DNA of 64,000 nucleotides, taken from assembly GCA_036346395.1 (NCBI GenBank), contig CM070596.1, forward strand, positions 24,652,177-24,716,176, given 5' to 3'. Below the pieces are notes generated by a model. The model was not told where the DNA came from and did not search any database. It saw only the letters and a list, made by a program, of their open reading frames with translations. How positions within the stretch are numbered: the first letter of the stretch is position 1; every line of letters begins with the position of its first letter. The DNA is from Hsuehochloa calcarea. Lineage: Eukaryota; Streptophyta; Magnoliopsida; Poales; Poaceae. Positions 22,255-35,889 of this stretch are shown here, piece after piece. The translations under genes and the position numbers were made by a program.

Positions 22255-22802
22255 TGTAACACCCCGGCTTAGCAAAAGCCCAATATGTCACCTACAACTA
22301 TTATTACTATAATTTTCTACATCAAACTCAAGTATTACTACCTTCTAGGCGTCACAATTAAATATTATACAATGAGGTAGTCATAAATTTCAGCAAGATG
22401 GTTAATCATAGTTCAATTATAATTCAATCTAATTAATTATCAAGGGCATTATAGATAAAATTTAATTAAGATAAAAACAACAACTAGCAATAATATCGAC
22501 CATGAGGAACAAAGGGAACCATAACCTATTCAAATATTACAATTCCAAAATGATTGAATCATGAAATGGGATGCAGTGCTTCTCAAGTGCAACAGTCCCA
22601 TGTTCTACTTTCTTTCCAAAGTATGTCGTCATCAACGTTCACCTAAAACATTAAATAAACAAGCGTGAGTCCAAGACTCAGTAAGTACAAACAAGACAAT
22701 AACCTAAATCTCATAAACATACTTTGAATATTAGTAAAACCCGTCACATACAATCATTCATAGTATCACCATATCCATCAAACTTTAATTGTCATGCAAT
22801 GC
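22255..22802 (-). repeat. gypsy-2 3' LTR, distal part
   Basis: The terminal 548 bp of the LTR, ending on the minus strand in GGGGTGTTACA. RC of 22660-22690 gives a TACTGAGTCTTGGACTCACG-like stretch, common near the 3' part of grass gypsy LTRs. The last five bases (22798-22802, AATGC) are one copy of the copia target site. Confidence 0.75.
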
Positions 22803-24588
22803 TGTTGGACCGAAAAGGCGACTAGAGGGGGTGAATAGGAGCACGCTCACTTTTTCACAAAATATGAATTCAACACAATTTCACTCCAATAGCTATGATG
22901 AAGCTATGAAGATCAATATATCAGTACAGCGGAAGACTAGTATTGAATCCAATTAAAACCCCTAAGCAATGTGATAAAAATCAAGCAAGAATCAAAACTA
23001 ACAGATCGGCCGGTCGATCATTGTTGTTATCTTGGCGGTCTGACCGGTACCAAATCGGTCTGACCTCTGGTGTGGGGCGGTCGGACCGGCACCAAAATCG
23101 GTCTAACCTCTGGTGTGTGGCGGTCCCAATCGGCAGACTCGAGCGATAAAAACGACCGATGGCGAAGTTGCAATTAGGTCTAACTTTTGATTCTCAACTC
23201 CAAACTTCACGAAACTTTGCACACACCTTCTCTATGATATTAAGGACCTATTCCAATCAACAATTATGATAATTCTTGGATGAACAAATATCTTTTACGA
23301 TCTGATTGAAGAAGGGTGCAAAACCGGGCAAAAGTGAAAACTAGATCCAATCGCTTGCTCGTGGGTGATTGATGATCAAATTGATCCTAGATGGGTTCCC
23401 ACACATCACAGCAAGCTAATCCACGTGAAAGAATCAATCAAAAACTCGTGGATCAATGAAAGCCCTAAAATCACGAAATTGAAAGCAAGAACGAAAAGAG
23501 ACTTATCTCAAGCAAACCTTGCATAGATTAAGAACGTGATCGTTGCTGGATTACACCCACACCATCATGGATCAGTGGTCAATCCAAGATCACGAAATTC
23601 ACCTCAAACCATGAAAAGCCCTAGCCTCCACCTCAACTCCCCCTAAGCCAATTAGGGTTTGAAGAAAACAAAAGAGGTGAAAAATAGCGAGAGAGAGGGG
23701 TGCAGCCACCACCTCCTCCTATTTATAGTGGAGGCCTAGAACTCCTAGGGTTTGACTCAATTGGGCTCCCGTTAAGGCCCACTAACAAACGGGTCACACA
23801 CGCACGCTTCGCAAAGCGCCGTCTTTAACCTTTTGACCTAAACCGCTTCACCATGCACCATGGATTTGCCAATAGGTCACCCTTGTCCATCTTGTGTCAC
23901 GCTTGAGTCGTTGACCTCACCCGGCATCGTTGATCGTTCTGGACCTCAACTCTCCAAATCTAGTCCCGATCCTTCTCGCCGTTGACCGTCGTTGACCACC
24001 AAGCAACCTGCACAACCACAGACAAGCAAACACGAATTCGGGAACAAGTTCTTCACAACTTGACCCATGTTAGTCAAAACATGCATCATGCAAACCATAT
24101 GCCATGAAACCAATGACTTTGACCTAACAAAACAACATCGCCACGAAGTTGGCCGTCGTTCAAGTAGAAACCGGCTCGACCGCTCCAGTGAGCGGTCGGA
24201 CCGCTCCTCGTGAGCCGGTCGGACCCCCTTGGGACTTAGCCAATTTCAACCTGAAAATCCAAACCTTCCGAAACTTTAAACCAATAGAACTTTTTCCTGG
24301 AGACTCCAAAAATCATGAGACCAAGTGCATTGGGATCCCCTCACTTGCCTACAACACCTATTTTTGGCCCAGCTTGTTTTGGCCACTTTGGTCATCGCCG
24401 GTCCGACCGCCCCACATGGCCGGTCCGACCGATATGGGACCGGTCGGATCATTGTAAGGACCGGTCGGACCGCCTCGTCGATGAGGCACAGTAACTTTGT
24501 CGAAAACACGTGAAACGACAAACCGTAAACGCCATTGCCAATTGTCACATCATCCTAAGATCTGGAACATATCCCCATGAAATCCACA
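22803..24588 (-). repeat. 3' LTR of outer copia
   Basis: 1,786 bp. A TATA box on the minus strand (CTATAAATAGG, RC near 23720) and GGTCGGACC-type palindromes at 23025-23130 and 24170-24480. Directly followed by the polypurine tract on the element's sense strand. Confidence 0.93.
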
Positions 24589-26430
24589 ATCTCCCCCTTG
24601 ATGAACACATTGGCAATTATCCAGAAAATATAAGTAAGAGGTTTGAAAACGAGTTTACTCGCAGTTTTCGCACAAAGGCACAACTTGGTCCATAAGCAAG
24701 AAAAAGCAATGTAAATGACCAAGCTGGCATCAGAATAGTATAGGCATGTGAGACAAGGCAAAAGTAAGCATAAAAACTTTGATTTCCAGAAAAGGGTCAA
24801 AATTCTCACATAAGGTCCATATGAAAGAACAATTGTTCAATTGACCTATGATCATTGTGAGTTTAAAAGAATGCAATTCAAGTTCAGAATATTCAATAAG
24901 ACAATAAGAATGCAACTCAAGAACTCCCCCTCACTGTGATCCTCAATTTTCAAATTTTCAGTTTCTCCCCTTTGTATAAACTTCTCCCCCAATAAAGAAA
25001 TATCTTCTTATTAACACATCTTCTCTTCTCATTTAACACATCTTCTCCCCCTTTGACAATGGATTCATCAAGGAATCACGCCTTCCTCTCATCTAGAGAT
25101 AATAAATATAGAATAAAGGAAGAAGCAGAAACAAAAGAAGCATAAAGAGGAATATGCAAGAAGTGCAATGGAGTGGCTTCAATTTTTATATTTTTCAATT
25201 TTTGATTACAGGAAGCTTTGGAGATTACCCAAAAGAACAAGCTAGTATCTCTAATATTGCACAAACAAAGATATCAAGCCCGATAAATAGCTTAGCAAGA
25301 TCATGGTAAGACATATATATCAAAGCTAAGCACAAAGGCTCAAAAGTAAAGCAAGAGATTTGATCAATTTAAGCAACGCTCAAATTCAAACAAGTTCATC
25401 AACAGGATCCTAAAGTGAAATTGGCCATGTCAAAATGTCAAAGTGAGATCAAAAATCTAACAAAGACCACATTAAGAGTCAATCAAGTCCCGTATTGAAT
25501 CATTTTGCTCAATATTTTGTAAACGCCCATTTGTCAACATTTTTGTCATTTGCATTGAATATTGAAGTTGACTAATGATCTAACTTAGTGACAAGATCCT
25601 GGACTAGGAGCCATCCACAAACTCATCCTAAGCTTCGACCAAAAGTTGATTAAAGGTATATCTTAGTAAAGAAGATCCTAGACTAGGAGCCATCCACAAA
25701 CTCTTTCTAAGCTTCTCAAGGCGACAAATCTTGAGGTTCATGTCATTTCGACAAGCGGTCCCCATGAGATCGTCAGTTCATCAAACTATCTCCAAGTTCA
25801 TGTCATTTGACAAGCAGTCTCGTAAGAATAGTTTGGCACAATTTAAGCATAAGACAATCTTGATTTTCATTTTTCACATGAGCAGTTTTAGAATCTCAAG
25901 AACACAAAAGCTTAAGTAATGGTCAATTTTAGATCAAAGAGCTAACAAAGCAATTCTGACAGGGCCAATGTCACAAGAGGAGCACTAATTGCGCAACTCG
26001 CTAAAACATCCACAAATTGCAATTTCTTAGTTTGAGTTGTTTAAAAGGTTCTAGCTCATATAGCAAAGACTTAGCTACACATGTAAAAGCATGATAATTC
26101 TAGCAAGTCAAAGAACTAGACATGACATTGAGCAAGAATTGAAATACAAAAGCTCTAAAGGGTAATAGGCAAAGCTTCATCAATTCTTAAAAATAAGCAG
26201 AAAATCTTATATTACAATGCATCTTTTTGTATTTTTCATACCATTTGTTGTAACCACTTGTTGGAGTTTTCATATGAATGCAATATGACACAATGAGATG
26301 CAATTAAAAAGCCTAAAAACCTAAAAAGTTCGAAAAGATCACTAAGTTCAGAAAAAGAACAACAAAAGATCAAAAGAACAAGGAAAGATAAGAAAAAAAA
26401 AATTAAACTCCCCCTCAAACCAACCCATAA
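24589..26430 (-). other. Outer copia 3' non-coding region
   Basis: About 1.8 kb without a gene, nearly collinear with 28924-30028 plus 32434-33180 of the inner copy. Several C-rich runs (CTCCCCCT at 24591, 24924, 24984, 25042 and 26406) are purine tracts on the sense strand. The first one abuts the LTR. Confidence 0.75.
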
Positions 26431-27215
26431 GGATAAATTACCCCTAACTCGCTTCTTAAGGAGGAAAATCTGGTTTGATCTAAAGGCTTGGTAAGAATAT
26501 CTGCCAATTGAGCTTCGGACTCTACGAAGTGCATCACAATATCACCTTTTCAATATGATCTTTAAGGAAGTGAAAGCGAATGTCTATGTACTTAGTCCTA
26601 GAATGTTGCATTGGGTTTTAGCAATATTAATATCAAGTGTTATCACGTAAAAGAGGAACACTAGCAAAGTTTAACCCATAATCTTTCAAAGTGGACGTCA
26701 TCCACAAAATCAGCTCAAAGAACTAGCGCTGACTACATACTCCGCTTCAAAGATGGATTGTGCAATGTAAGACCGCTTCCTAGAGGACCAAGATACAAGA
26801 GAAGTGCCTAGGAAATGACAGTGCACGAGGTACTCTTCCTATCTAACCGATGACCGCAAAATCGAATCTGAAAAACTCAGAATGGACAAAGTCAAGAGCA
26901 GGAATACCAAATGCCATATAAGAGGGTGGAGTGTAAATACCTGAATATGCGCTTAACGGCTTGGCGATGGGAAGTTCTCAGAGACGCCTGAAATCTTGCA
27001 CAAAGGCATACCGTGAAGTGAATGTCCGGTCTCGAGGCCGTCAAATCGTAGGAGCCGATCATCTTTGCGGTACTCGCGTTGATCCACGACTTCTCCTTCC
27101 TCATCCGGATCCAAAATCGAAGTTGCCATGGGAGTGGAAATTGGCTTGCAGTCACCCATGTTGAAGCGTTTGAGTAGATCTTTAGTGTACTTCGTCTGAT
27201 GAATGAAAGTTCCTT
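26431..27215 (-). pseudogene. Outer copia RNase H
   Basis: The minus strand reads CKPISTPMATSI in frame pieces near 27150, LTASRPDIHFTVCLCARFQA near 27040 and VKRIFRYLHSTLLYGIWYS near 26930. The RNase H core SDSDFAG and RKQSSVAQSTAEAE are degraded here but clear in the inner copy (33466-33801). Cut from its RT by the inner insertion. Several small indels. Confidence 0.8.
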
Positions 27216-27220
27216 CCTTG

Positions 27221-28923
27221 TGTTGGACCGAAAAGGCGACTAGAGGGGGGGGTGAATAGGAGCACGCTCACTTTTTCACAAAATATGAATTCAACACAAT
27301 TTCACTCCAATAGCTATGATGAAGCTATGAAGATCAATATATCAGTAAGACGGAAGACTAGTATTGAATCCAATTAAAACCCTAAGCAATGTGATAAAAT
27401 CGCAAGAATCAAAACTAACAGATGGCCGGTCGGCCATTTATTATCTTGGCGGTCGGCAGGTAAATCGGATCGACCTGCGGTGTGGGGCGGTCGGACCGGC
27501 ACCAAAATCGGTCGACCTCCGGTGTGGGGCGGTCGACCGTGAGCTCGAGTATCAAGAAAAAAACCCGATGACGAAGTTGCAATTATGTCTAACTTTTGAT
27601 TCTCAACTCCAAACTTCACGAAACTTTGCACACACCTTCTCTATGATATTAAGGACATATTCCAATCAACAATTATGATAATTCTTGGATGAACAAATAT
27701 CTTTAACGATCTGATTGAAGAAGGGTGCAAAACCGGGCAAAAGTGAAAACTAGATCCAATCGCTTGCTCGTGGGTGATTGATGATCAAATTGATCCTAGA
27801 TGGGTTCCCACACATCACAGCAAGCTAATCCACCTCAAGCAAACCTTGCATAGATTGATTTCGTGATTGATGCTGGATTACATCCACACCATCATGGATC
27901 AGTGGACAATCAAGGATCACGAAATTCACCACAAATCATCAAGAGCCCTAGCCTCCACCTCAACTCCCCTAAAGACAATTAGGGTTTTGAAACATAAAAA
28001 GGCGAGAGAGAGAGCGGTGCAGCCACCACCTCCTCCTATTTATAGTGGATGCCTAGAACTCCTAGGGTTTGACTCAATTGGGCTCCGTTAAGGCCCACTA
28101 ACAAGCGGGTCACACACGCACGCTTCGCAGCGCCGTTTTAACCTTTTGACCTAAACCGCTTCACCATGCGTCATGGATTTGCCAATAGGTCACCCTTGTC
28201 CATCTTGTGTCACGCTTGAGTCTTTGACCTCACCGGCATCGTCAATCGCTCGACCTCAACTCTCCAAGTCTAGTCCCGATCTTCCTCGCCGCTGACCGTC
28301 GTTGACCACCAAGCAACCTGCACAACCACGCATAAGCAAACACGAATTCGGGAACAAGTTCTTCACAACTTGACCCATGTTAGTCAAAACATGCATCATG
28401 CAAACCATATGCCACGATACCAATGACTTTGACCTAATAAAACAACATCGCCACGGTTGGCCGACGTTCAAGTTATTACGGTCGACCGCTCCAGTGAGCG
28501 GTCAGATCATTTCTTGGCCGGCCCGACCGCTCCACAATGAGCGGCCGACCGCCCTTGGGACTTAGCCAATTTCAACCCGAAAATCCGAAACCTTCTGGAA
28601 ATTTAAAACCAATAGAACTTTTTACTGGAGACTCCAAAAATTATGAGACCAAGTGCATTGGGATCCCCTCACTTGCCTACAACACCTATTTTTGGTCCAG
28701 CTCGTTTTGAGTACTTTTAGGTCACCGCCGGTCCGACCGCCCCACATGGCCGGTCCGACCGATTTGGGACCGATCGGACCGCCGATGCAAAGACCGGTCG
28801 GACCGCCACCAATCGAAGAAGCTCAGTAGCTTTGTCGGAAACCCGTGAAACGACAAACCGTAAACGCCATTGCCAATTGTCACATCATCCTAAGATCTGG
28901 AACATATCCCCATGAAATCCACA
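27221..28923 (-). repeat. 3' LTR of inner copia
   Basis: 1,703 bp, paired with 38716-40415 by a shared deletion near 27835 and 39330 (sequence CCTCAAGCAAACC instead of CGTGAAAGAATC). TATA box RC near 28039. Confidence 0.93.
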
Positions 28924-30028
28924 ATCTCCCCCTTGATGAACACATTGGCAATTATCCAGAAAATGTAAGTAAGAGGTTTGAAAACGAGTTTACTCGCAGT
29001 TTTTAGCACAAAGGCACAACTTGGTCCATAAGCAAGAAAAAGCAATGAAAATGACCAAGTGGCATCGTAATAGTATAGGCATGTGAGACAAGGCAAAGAA
29101 AGCATAAAAACTTTGATTTTAAAAGGGTCAAAATTCTCACATGAGGTCCATATGAAAGAACAATTGTTCAATTGACCTATGATCATTGTGAGGACAAAAG
29201 AATGCAATTCAAGTTCAGAATATTCAATAAGACAATATGAATGCAACTCAAGAACTCCCCCTCACTATGATCCTCAGTTTTCAAATTTTCTGTTTCTCCC
29301 TTTGTATAAACTTCTCCCCAACAAAGAAATATCTTCTCATTAACACATCTTCTCTTCTCATTTAACACATCTTCTCCCCCTTTGACAATGGATTCATCAA
29401 GGAATCACGCCTTCCTCTCATCCAGAGATAACAAATAGAGAATAAAGGAAGAAGCAGAAACAAAAGAAGCATAAAGAGGAATATGCATGAAGTGCAATGG
29501 AGTGGCTTCAATTTTTGTATTTTTCAATTTTGATTACAAGAAGCTTTGGAGATTACCCAAAAGAACAAGCTAGTATCTCTAATATTGCACAAACAAAGAT
29601 ATCAAGCCCGACAGCGCTAGCTTAGCAAGATCATGGTAAGACATATATATCAAAGCTAAGCACAAAGGCTCAAAAGTAAAGCAAGAGATTTGATCAATTT
29701 AAGCAACGCTCAAATTCAAAGAAGTTCATCAACAGGGATCCTAAAGTGAAATTGGCCATGTCAAAATGTCAAAGTGAGATCAAAAATCAAACAAAGACCA
29801 CATTAAGAGTCAATCAAGTCCCGTATTGAATCATTTTGCTCAATATTTTGTAAACGCCCATTTGTCAATTTTTTTTTCTCATTTGCATTGAATATTGAAG
29901 TTGACTAATGATCTAACTTAGTGACAAGATCCTGGACTAGGAGCCATCCACAAACTCATCCTAAGCTTCGACCAAAAGTTGATTAAATGTATATCTTAGT
30001 AAAGAAGATCCTGGACTAGGAGCCATCC

Positions 30029-32428
30029 TGTAATACTCTGAAAAATAATATTAATAAAAGCGTCTTAAGGGTCGGAGCGTAATTAATCGAATAGTATACA
30101 TAAAAACGTCTTTAAGGGCTTGTGCGTAATTAAAGAATTTAGTATACGTGGAAAATAGAATTTCAGAATTTTTAAGAGCTATATAAATAGATTTGTGGGA
30201 GTTTTAGAAACCCTAGCATTTTCTTTTTCTTTCCAAGCCGCCTTGACCAAAATCTTTTGCTCTGTATTGGCTGAGGCGAGATCTTTGTACTCTCGCCGCC
30301 GCTTGCGTTGATCGCTTTCGGCCGCATGCGCGTGCTCTCACTTTGTCTTTGCCTTCATCTTTGCATTGATCTCGCTGCCGCGCTACCGATTTCAGTAGAA
30401 GCCTTGCTGTGGCTGCTGCCGATTTCTAAGGCTGGATCGTCTGCTTGAACGCCGCCGCTCTCTGCTTGTTTGCAGCGTTCTTCTCGCGCCACCGACGCCG
30501 AGAGATCTCTTTGTCTGCTGCCGCCGCCGCTGCGTTCTTTCTTCTTGCTTCTTCGCTTGATTTCTGGAAGCGCCAAGTGTCGCTTTGTGCTTGGTCGCGT
30601 GGAGCCGCTGCGTGGATTCTTTGTCGCACGTCTTCTGCTGCGTTTGCTTGCCGCCGTGGATTGGTGTGAGGTTTGCTAGCTTTAAATACATGTTTTCCTC
30701 TGGTTTGCTAGACGCTGTTAATTAGAGATTATAATTGAGGTTAATTAGAGAGGGTTCTATAGTTTTCAGTCAAAGTGCCGAGTAATAGATCTGTTTAATA
30801 GATCCGTTTAGCCTGTTGTTCCGTGTACGATTTATTCGGGTACCTTAATGACAAATTTTGGAAATCTCGTCTACTAGTTAATTGTAGATAATTTCGATAT
30901 CTTTCTATAGCATATTTTATCATGTCAATCGGACAAGTATAATTCGAGTTATGATTTTCGGAAGGCTGCTGTCTTTACGGTTGTCGTCTTTCAGCGCTGT
31001 TTTGGTAGACTGCGGATTAAAAATAGTAAATAGACTAATTAGAGTTTTTGATCTACATGAAAGATGTAGATAATTGTCCAATGGTTCTGTAGAATCTGAG
31101 AACGCGAATTTTGGTTGAGTAAAACAAAAGTTATGAATTTAGTAAGACTGCTGTTCCGAAGCGGACAGACCGACTTTCTGGGCTAAATACGGAGGGTTAG
31201 ATGATTTAATTAGAAATCTTCGTAATCTAAGAAAATGTGGATAATTTTATGAAGAATCCAGAATGGGGTGGTTTGTGGTGATCGGACTTTCGAGTCAAAA
31301 GTTACGTTCGTTTTAGTACTAAGACAGCATTGGGTAACCTATTCGGTACCGGAGTAACGTGGTATATTTGGGGACGTGTAGGAGCGATGTCGATTGATTG
31401 TTGTTCTTATGATGCTGTAGCTTGTATTGAGATTGGTGTATTTAATGTAGAAGAGGCGTCGTACTTGTTGCCATCTGCTAGCCAAATCGTGCGTCGCAAC
31501 TAGTAAAGGCAAGTGCATGGTAGACAGCGATCAATGATCGATCACTGTTTTCTTTATCTTCTATTACCATTATTGTTGTGCTTTTATTTTATTTAATTGC
31601 AAACAATGGAATGATATGGTTATATCTTTGTTGATAATCATGATGAAAAGTTGGATATGATGTTTATGATGGAGTTTGCATGTTTGCATTCATAAGCATC
31701 TTTGCATATGAGCAGGTGATCATGAATGATCACAACTCCACGGGAGTGGAGGAGGTCCCCGATCCTTTTGGAGGAACGGGCTTGAGAGTGAATGTTGTCG
31801 CGAGCATTCACTCATGCTATACCTGATATCTGTGAAAGAAGTGCATGTGGACATGTAGATTAGACTTGCATTGATACATGAGATTATTGGATGTGAATCA
31901 AAGAGGAGATAACTGCATGTGAATGTTAATAGAAGTACCTGTGATGATAATGAAGTTATTGAATGCTGTTGATTTATTATTGTTCGTTGTTTATGGATGT
32001 GTTTGCTGAGTCGTGGACTCACCCTTGCTCTATTGTTGTCTTTAGGTGATCTTCGAGGATGCCGTAACTGAGAGCGAGTAGAGCACATGGACAACACATG
32101 ATCATTCGCCATAATAATCTTTTCATTCAATATTGGATTACACTTGGACATGTTAGAGGTTGAATAAAATTTAGGACATCGTTTGGACTAGACTATTTGC
32201 TTTATTAATTTGGATTCATTGGTTGATGCTATTTTGGGATTATTTACCTGGTTATATTTCCCATTGCTTATTTATTGTCGTTTAATCCATAATTATGTAT
32301 GTCCTTTTGTGGTCCATTGCTATGATTATCGTTATTTCCTTGCTGTAATTTTATAGTGTGTCGATAATTATTAGTTTAAAGTGTAGTGTGGTGGCATTCT
32401 AGGCTCAGTGTTGGGCTGGGGTGCTACA
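30029..32428 (+). repeat. Solo LTR of a Ty3/gypsy element, 2.4 kb
   Basis: It starts TGTAATACTCTG, ends GGGGTGCTACA, and is flanked by CATCC on both sides (30024-30028 and 32429-32433). The uninterrupted site GCCATCCACAAAC is still seen in the outer copy near 25693. No internal region, primer-binding site or coding sequence, so it is a solo LTR left by LTR-LTR recombination. A TATA box (30182), AAACCCTAGC and a GC-rich R/U5-like leader point to plus orientation. Open frames at 30355-30691 are not genes. Confidence 0.9.
30182..30189 (+). promoter_or_regulatory. TATA box of the solo LTR
   Basis: TATAAATA in GAGCTATATAAATAG, 153 bp into the LTR. About 30 bp downstream is AAACCCTAGC, a sequence often seen at grass transcript starts. 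Confidence 0.65.
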
Positions 32429-33180
32429 CATCCACAAACTCTTTCTAAGCTTCTACCGGGGCGACAAATCTTGAGGTTCATGTCATTTCTGACAAGCAGT
32501 CCCCATGAAATCGTCTGGTTCATCAAACTATCTCCAAGTTCATGTCATTTGACAAGCAGTCTCGTAAGAATAGTTTGGCACAATTTAAGCATAAGACAAT
32601 CTTGATTTTCATTTTTCACATGAGCAGCTTTTAGAATCAAGAACACAAAAGCTCAAGTAATGGTCAATTTTAGATCAAAGAGCTAACAAAGCAATTCTGA
32701 CAGGGCCAATGTCACAAGAGGAGCACTAATTGCGCAACTCGCTAAAACATCCACAAATTGCAATTTCTTAGTTTGAGTTGTTTAAAAGGTTCTAGCTCAT
32801 ATAGCAAAGACTTAGCTACACATGTAAAAGCATGATAATTCTAGCAAGTCAAAGAACTAGACATGACATTGAGCAAGAATTGAAATACAAAAGCTCTAAA
32901 GGGTAATAGGCAAAGCTTCATCAATTTTAAAAATAAGCGTAAAATCTTATATTACAATGCATCTTTTGGATTTTTCATACCATTTGTTGTAACCACTTGT
33001 TGGAGTTTTCATATGAATGCAATATGACACAATGAGATGCAATTAAAAGCCTAAAACCATAAAAAGTTCAAAAGATCACTAAGTTCGTAAAAAGAACAAT
33101 AAAAGATCAAAAGAACAAGGAAAGATAAGAAAAGATCAAACTCCCCTCAAACCAACCCATAAGGATAAATTACCCCTAAG

Positions 33181-33961
33181 TCGCTTCTAAGGAGGAAAAT
33201 CTGTTTGATCTAAAGGCTTGGTAAGAATATCCGCCAATTGAGCTTGGACTCTCGAAGTGCATCACAATATCACCTTTTTCAACATGATCTTTAAGGAAGT
33301 GAAAGCGAATGTCTATGTGCTTAGTCCTAGAATGTTGCTTTGGGTTTTAGCAATATTAATAGCGTAAGTGTTATCACGTAAAAGAGGAACACTAGCAAAG
33401 TTTAACCCATAATCTTTCAACGTGGACGTCATCCACAAAATCAAGCTACAAAGAACTAGCAGCGACTACAACTCCGCCTCAGCAGTGGATTGGGCAACAG
33501 AAGACTGCTTTCTAGAAGACCAAGATACAAGAGAAGTGCCTAGAAAGTGACAGGTGCCTGAGGTACTCTTCCTATCTAACCGACAGCCCGCAAAATCAGA
33601 ATCTGAAAAACCTCTAATGGACAAAGCTGAAGAGCAGGAATACCAAATGCCATATAAGAGGGTAGAGTGTAAATACCTGAATATGCGCTTAACGGCTTGG
33701 CGATGGGAAGTTCTCGGAGACGCCTGAAATCTTGCACAAAGGCATACCGTGAAGTGAATGTCCGGTCTCGAGGCCGTCAAATATGTAAGGGAGCCGATCA
33801 TCTGCGGTACTCGCGTTGATCCACGACTTCTCCTTCCTCATCTGGATCCAAAACAATGAGGTTGCCATGGGAGTGGAAATTGGCTTGCAAGAACTCATGT
33901 TGAAGCGTTTTAGTAGATCTTTAGTGTACTTCGTCGATGGATGAAAGTTCCTTCCTTGCAT
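33181..33961 (-). pseudogene. Inner copia RNase H
   Basis: The frame 33801-33466 reads LTASRPDIHFTVCLCARFQA, IFRYLHSTLLYGIWYS, GFSDSDFAGCRLDRKSTSGT and SWSSRKQSSVAQSTAEAEL. The RNase H acidic residues (D of DSDFAG, E of AEAE) are present. One frameshift separates it from the RT tail at 33961. Confidence 0.87.
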
Positions 33962-34780
33962 TGCTTGATTTGAAGTCCCAAAAGTAATTAAGCTCTCCCA
34001 TCATACTCATCTCAAATTCCCGGACATAGTGTCGTAAAAGTCGAAACAAGAGCATTAGAGGAACCACCAAAGATAATATCATCCACATAAATTTGAGCAA
34101 GCAGGAAGTCATTGTCATGTCTAAGAATGAATAGAGTTTTATCCACTTTACCCATTTCAAAATTATTTTTAAGCAAGAAGGTCTTAAGTCTATCATACTG
34201 TGCTCTAGGGGCTTGTTTAAGACCATACAATGCTTTAGATAGCTTGAAAACACGATTTGGATATTTAGGATCCTCAAAACCGGGGTTGCTTAACATACAC
34301 TTCCTCATCTATGAAACCATTTAAAAGGCACTTTTAACATCCATCGATATAATTTAAAACCTTTTGATGCAGCAAATGCAAGCGAGAATCTGAATGGCTT
34401 CTAGTCTAGCAACAGAGCAAATGTCTCATCAAAATCTAAGCCCTCAACTTGGTGAAACCCCGAGCTACCAATCGGCCTTGTTTCTAACCACGTAACCATC
34501 CTCACCTTGTTTATTCTTAAACACCCAACGGGTTCCTATAACATTATGACCACTAGGGGTTCTACTAGGTTCCAAACTTTGTTTCTTTCAAAATTTTCTA
34601 ACTCCTCATGCATGGCATTTACCCAACTAGAATCGGATAAAGCATGTGATATATCGGGGTTCAAAAGAAGCAACAAAAGCCGAATGAGAGTAGAGATTTG
34701 GATCATTATACCGGAGCGAGTGACTCGCTCATGTAGATTACCTATTATCTGCTAGGAGGATCTTTGTCTCTGAATGCGAA
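33921..34780 (-). pseudogene. Inner copia reverse transcriptase, broken
   Basis: Pieces in several frames: FKLSKALYGLKQAPRA and AQIYVDDIIFGGSSNALVS near 34080-34240, and EFEMSMMGELNYF near 34000. The YVDD active site is intact. Frameshifts at about 34050 and upstream of 34308. Confidence 0.85.
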
Positions 34781-34989
34781 GTGGAGCGCCGGGTGAGATA
34801 CTGGTTTCTTCGACCTCCGCAGTATCTGCTGATGATGAAGATGCAAGCAGGAGCCTCAATCAAGGTGAAGTAGACGTAGTGTTCTTGTATCAATATGGGC
34901 GCTCAAAGAGCAAGCAGATGAAGGAATGATATTAGCCGTCCTCATCTTCCTCCACAAAAATGCTCTCTCAATCACTGTAAATCATCTCA

Positions 34990-35810
34990 GAGTAATAGTT
35001 CTAGCGCCATAGCTAGTCTCATCAAAAGTGACATTACAAGTCTCTGAATAATGTTAGTCTCAGATTAAAACCCGAAAACCCTCGAATGAGCGGGATAGCC
35101 CGAAATAACCCATCAAAAGTTCTTGATTCAAATTTTTCTAAGTTGCTGTCTTAAGAATAAAACATTTTGATCCAAAACTCAAAATGCGAAAGCAGAGAGT
35201 TTTCTACCAAAACGAAGCTCATAAGGAGTCTTGCCTAAAGAAGGTCTCAAAAAGACACGATTTGCAATATGGCAAGCAAGAGCAATAGCTTCGCCCAAAA
35301 TCTCGGTGTGTTATACTCGTCTAGCATCGCCCTAGCCATTTCGACCAAGGTCCTATTCTTCCTTTCTACCACGCCATTTTGTTGAGGGACGTGTGGAGAG
35401 GAGAACCGATGCTCAATACCACGCCAAAGACAAAAAGAAGCAAAAGAAGTATTTTTGAACTCCGTGCCATTATCATCGCGAATCGCTCTCAAAGCACCAG
35501 AAGCTCGAAGCCAAACGAAGAACAAGGTCATGAAAATAACCAAAAGCTTCATCTTTTGAAGTAAGAAAGAACACCCAAGTATATCTAGAAAGATCATCGA
35601 CTATGATAAGAATATACCATTTTCCACCGATCGACCGGACTCTAGCAGACCAACAAGATCCATATGAAGCAACCGATCCGATCCGTACCATAACCATAGT
35701 CACGAGAAGGGTGTGAGGCGGCAACTTGTTTGCCATGCCTACTGATGGCGCATACATACAAAGATCCTTGATGACTTTGAGTTTGGGCAAACCTCTCATG
35801 AGATCAAGGT
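34990..35810 (-). pseudogene. Inner copia integrase, broken
   Basis: WYILIIVDDLSRYTWVFF near 35590 holds the first catalytic Asp. GALRAIRDDNGTEFKN lies near 35480 and SPHVPQQNGVVERKNRT near 35370. Compared with the outer copy, one or a few bases are missing at several points (for example AAATCTCGG near 35300 versus AAATCTCCTCGG near 41770). Confidence 0.85.
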
Positions 35811-35889
35811 TGCTAACTCGTGTCGATGATCAAAACCAATGTGCCCCAAACGTCGGTACCAAAGCCGTAAATCAAGAAGATGTAAGCAA

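Larger units (their letters stand above)
28924..33180 (-). other. Inner copia 3' non-coding region (contains a solo LTR)
   Basis: Collinear with 24589-26430 except for the 2.4 kb insertion at 30029-32428. The polypurine tract abuts the LTR at 28924. No gene. Confidence 0.75.

Noticed and set aside
22255..22802. Stand-alone solo LTR
   Set aside because: The other end (TGTTACA at 48301-48307) lies beyond the copia insertion and is next to a gypsy polypurine tract and pol tail, so it is the 3' LTR of gypsy-2.
27867..28091. Frame MMLDYIHTIMDQW... repeated at 39360-39638
   Set aside because: Identical because the two are a paired LTR. It is absent as a frame in the outer copia LTRs and runs antisense to the element.
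30355..30691. Open frames of 60-99 codons on both strands
   Set aside because: They lie inside the solo gypsy LTR (TSD CATCC on both sides), in a GC-rich leader downstream of its TATA box.
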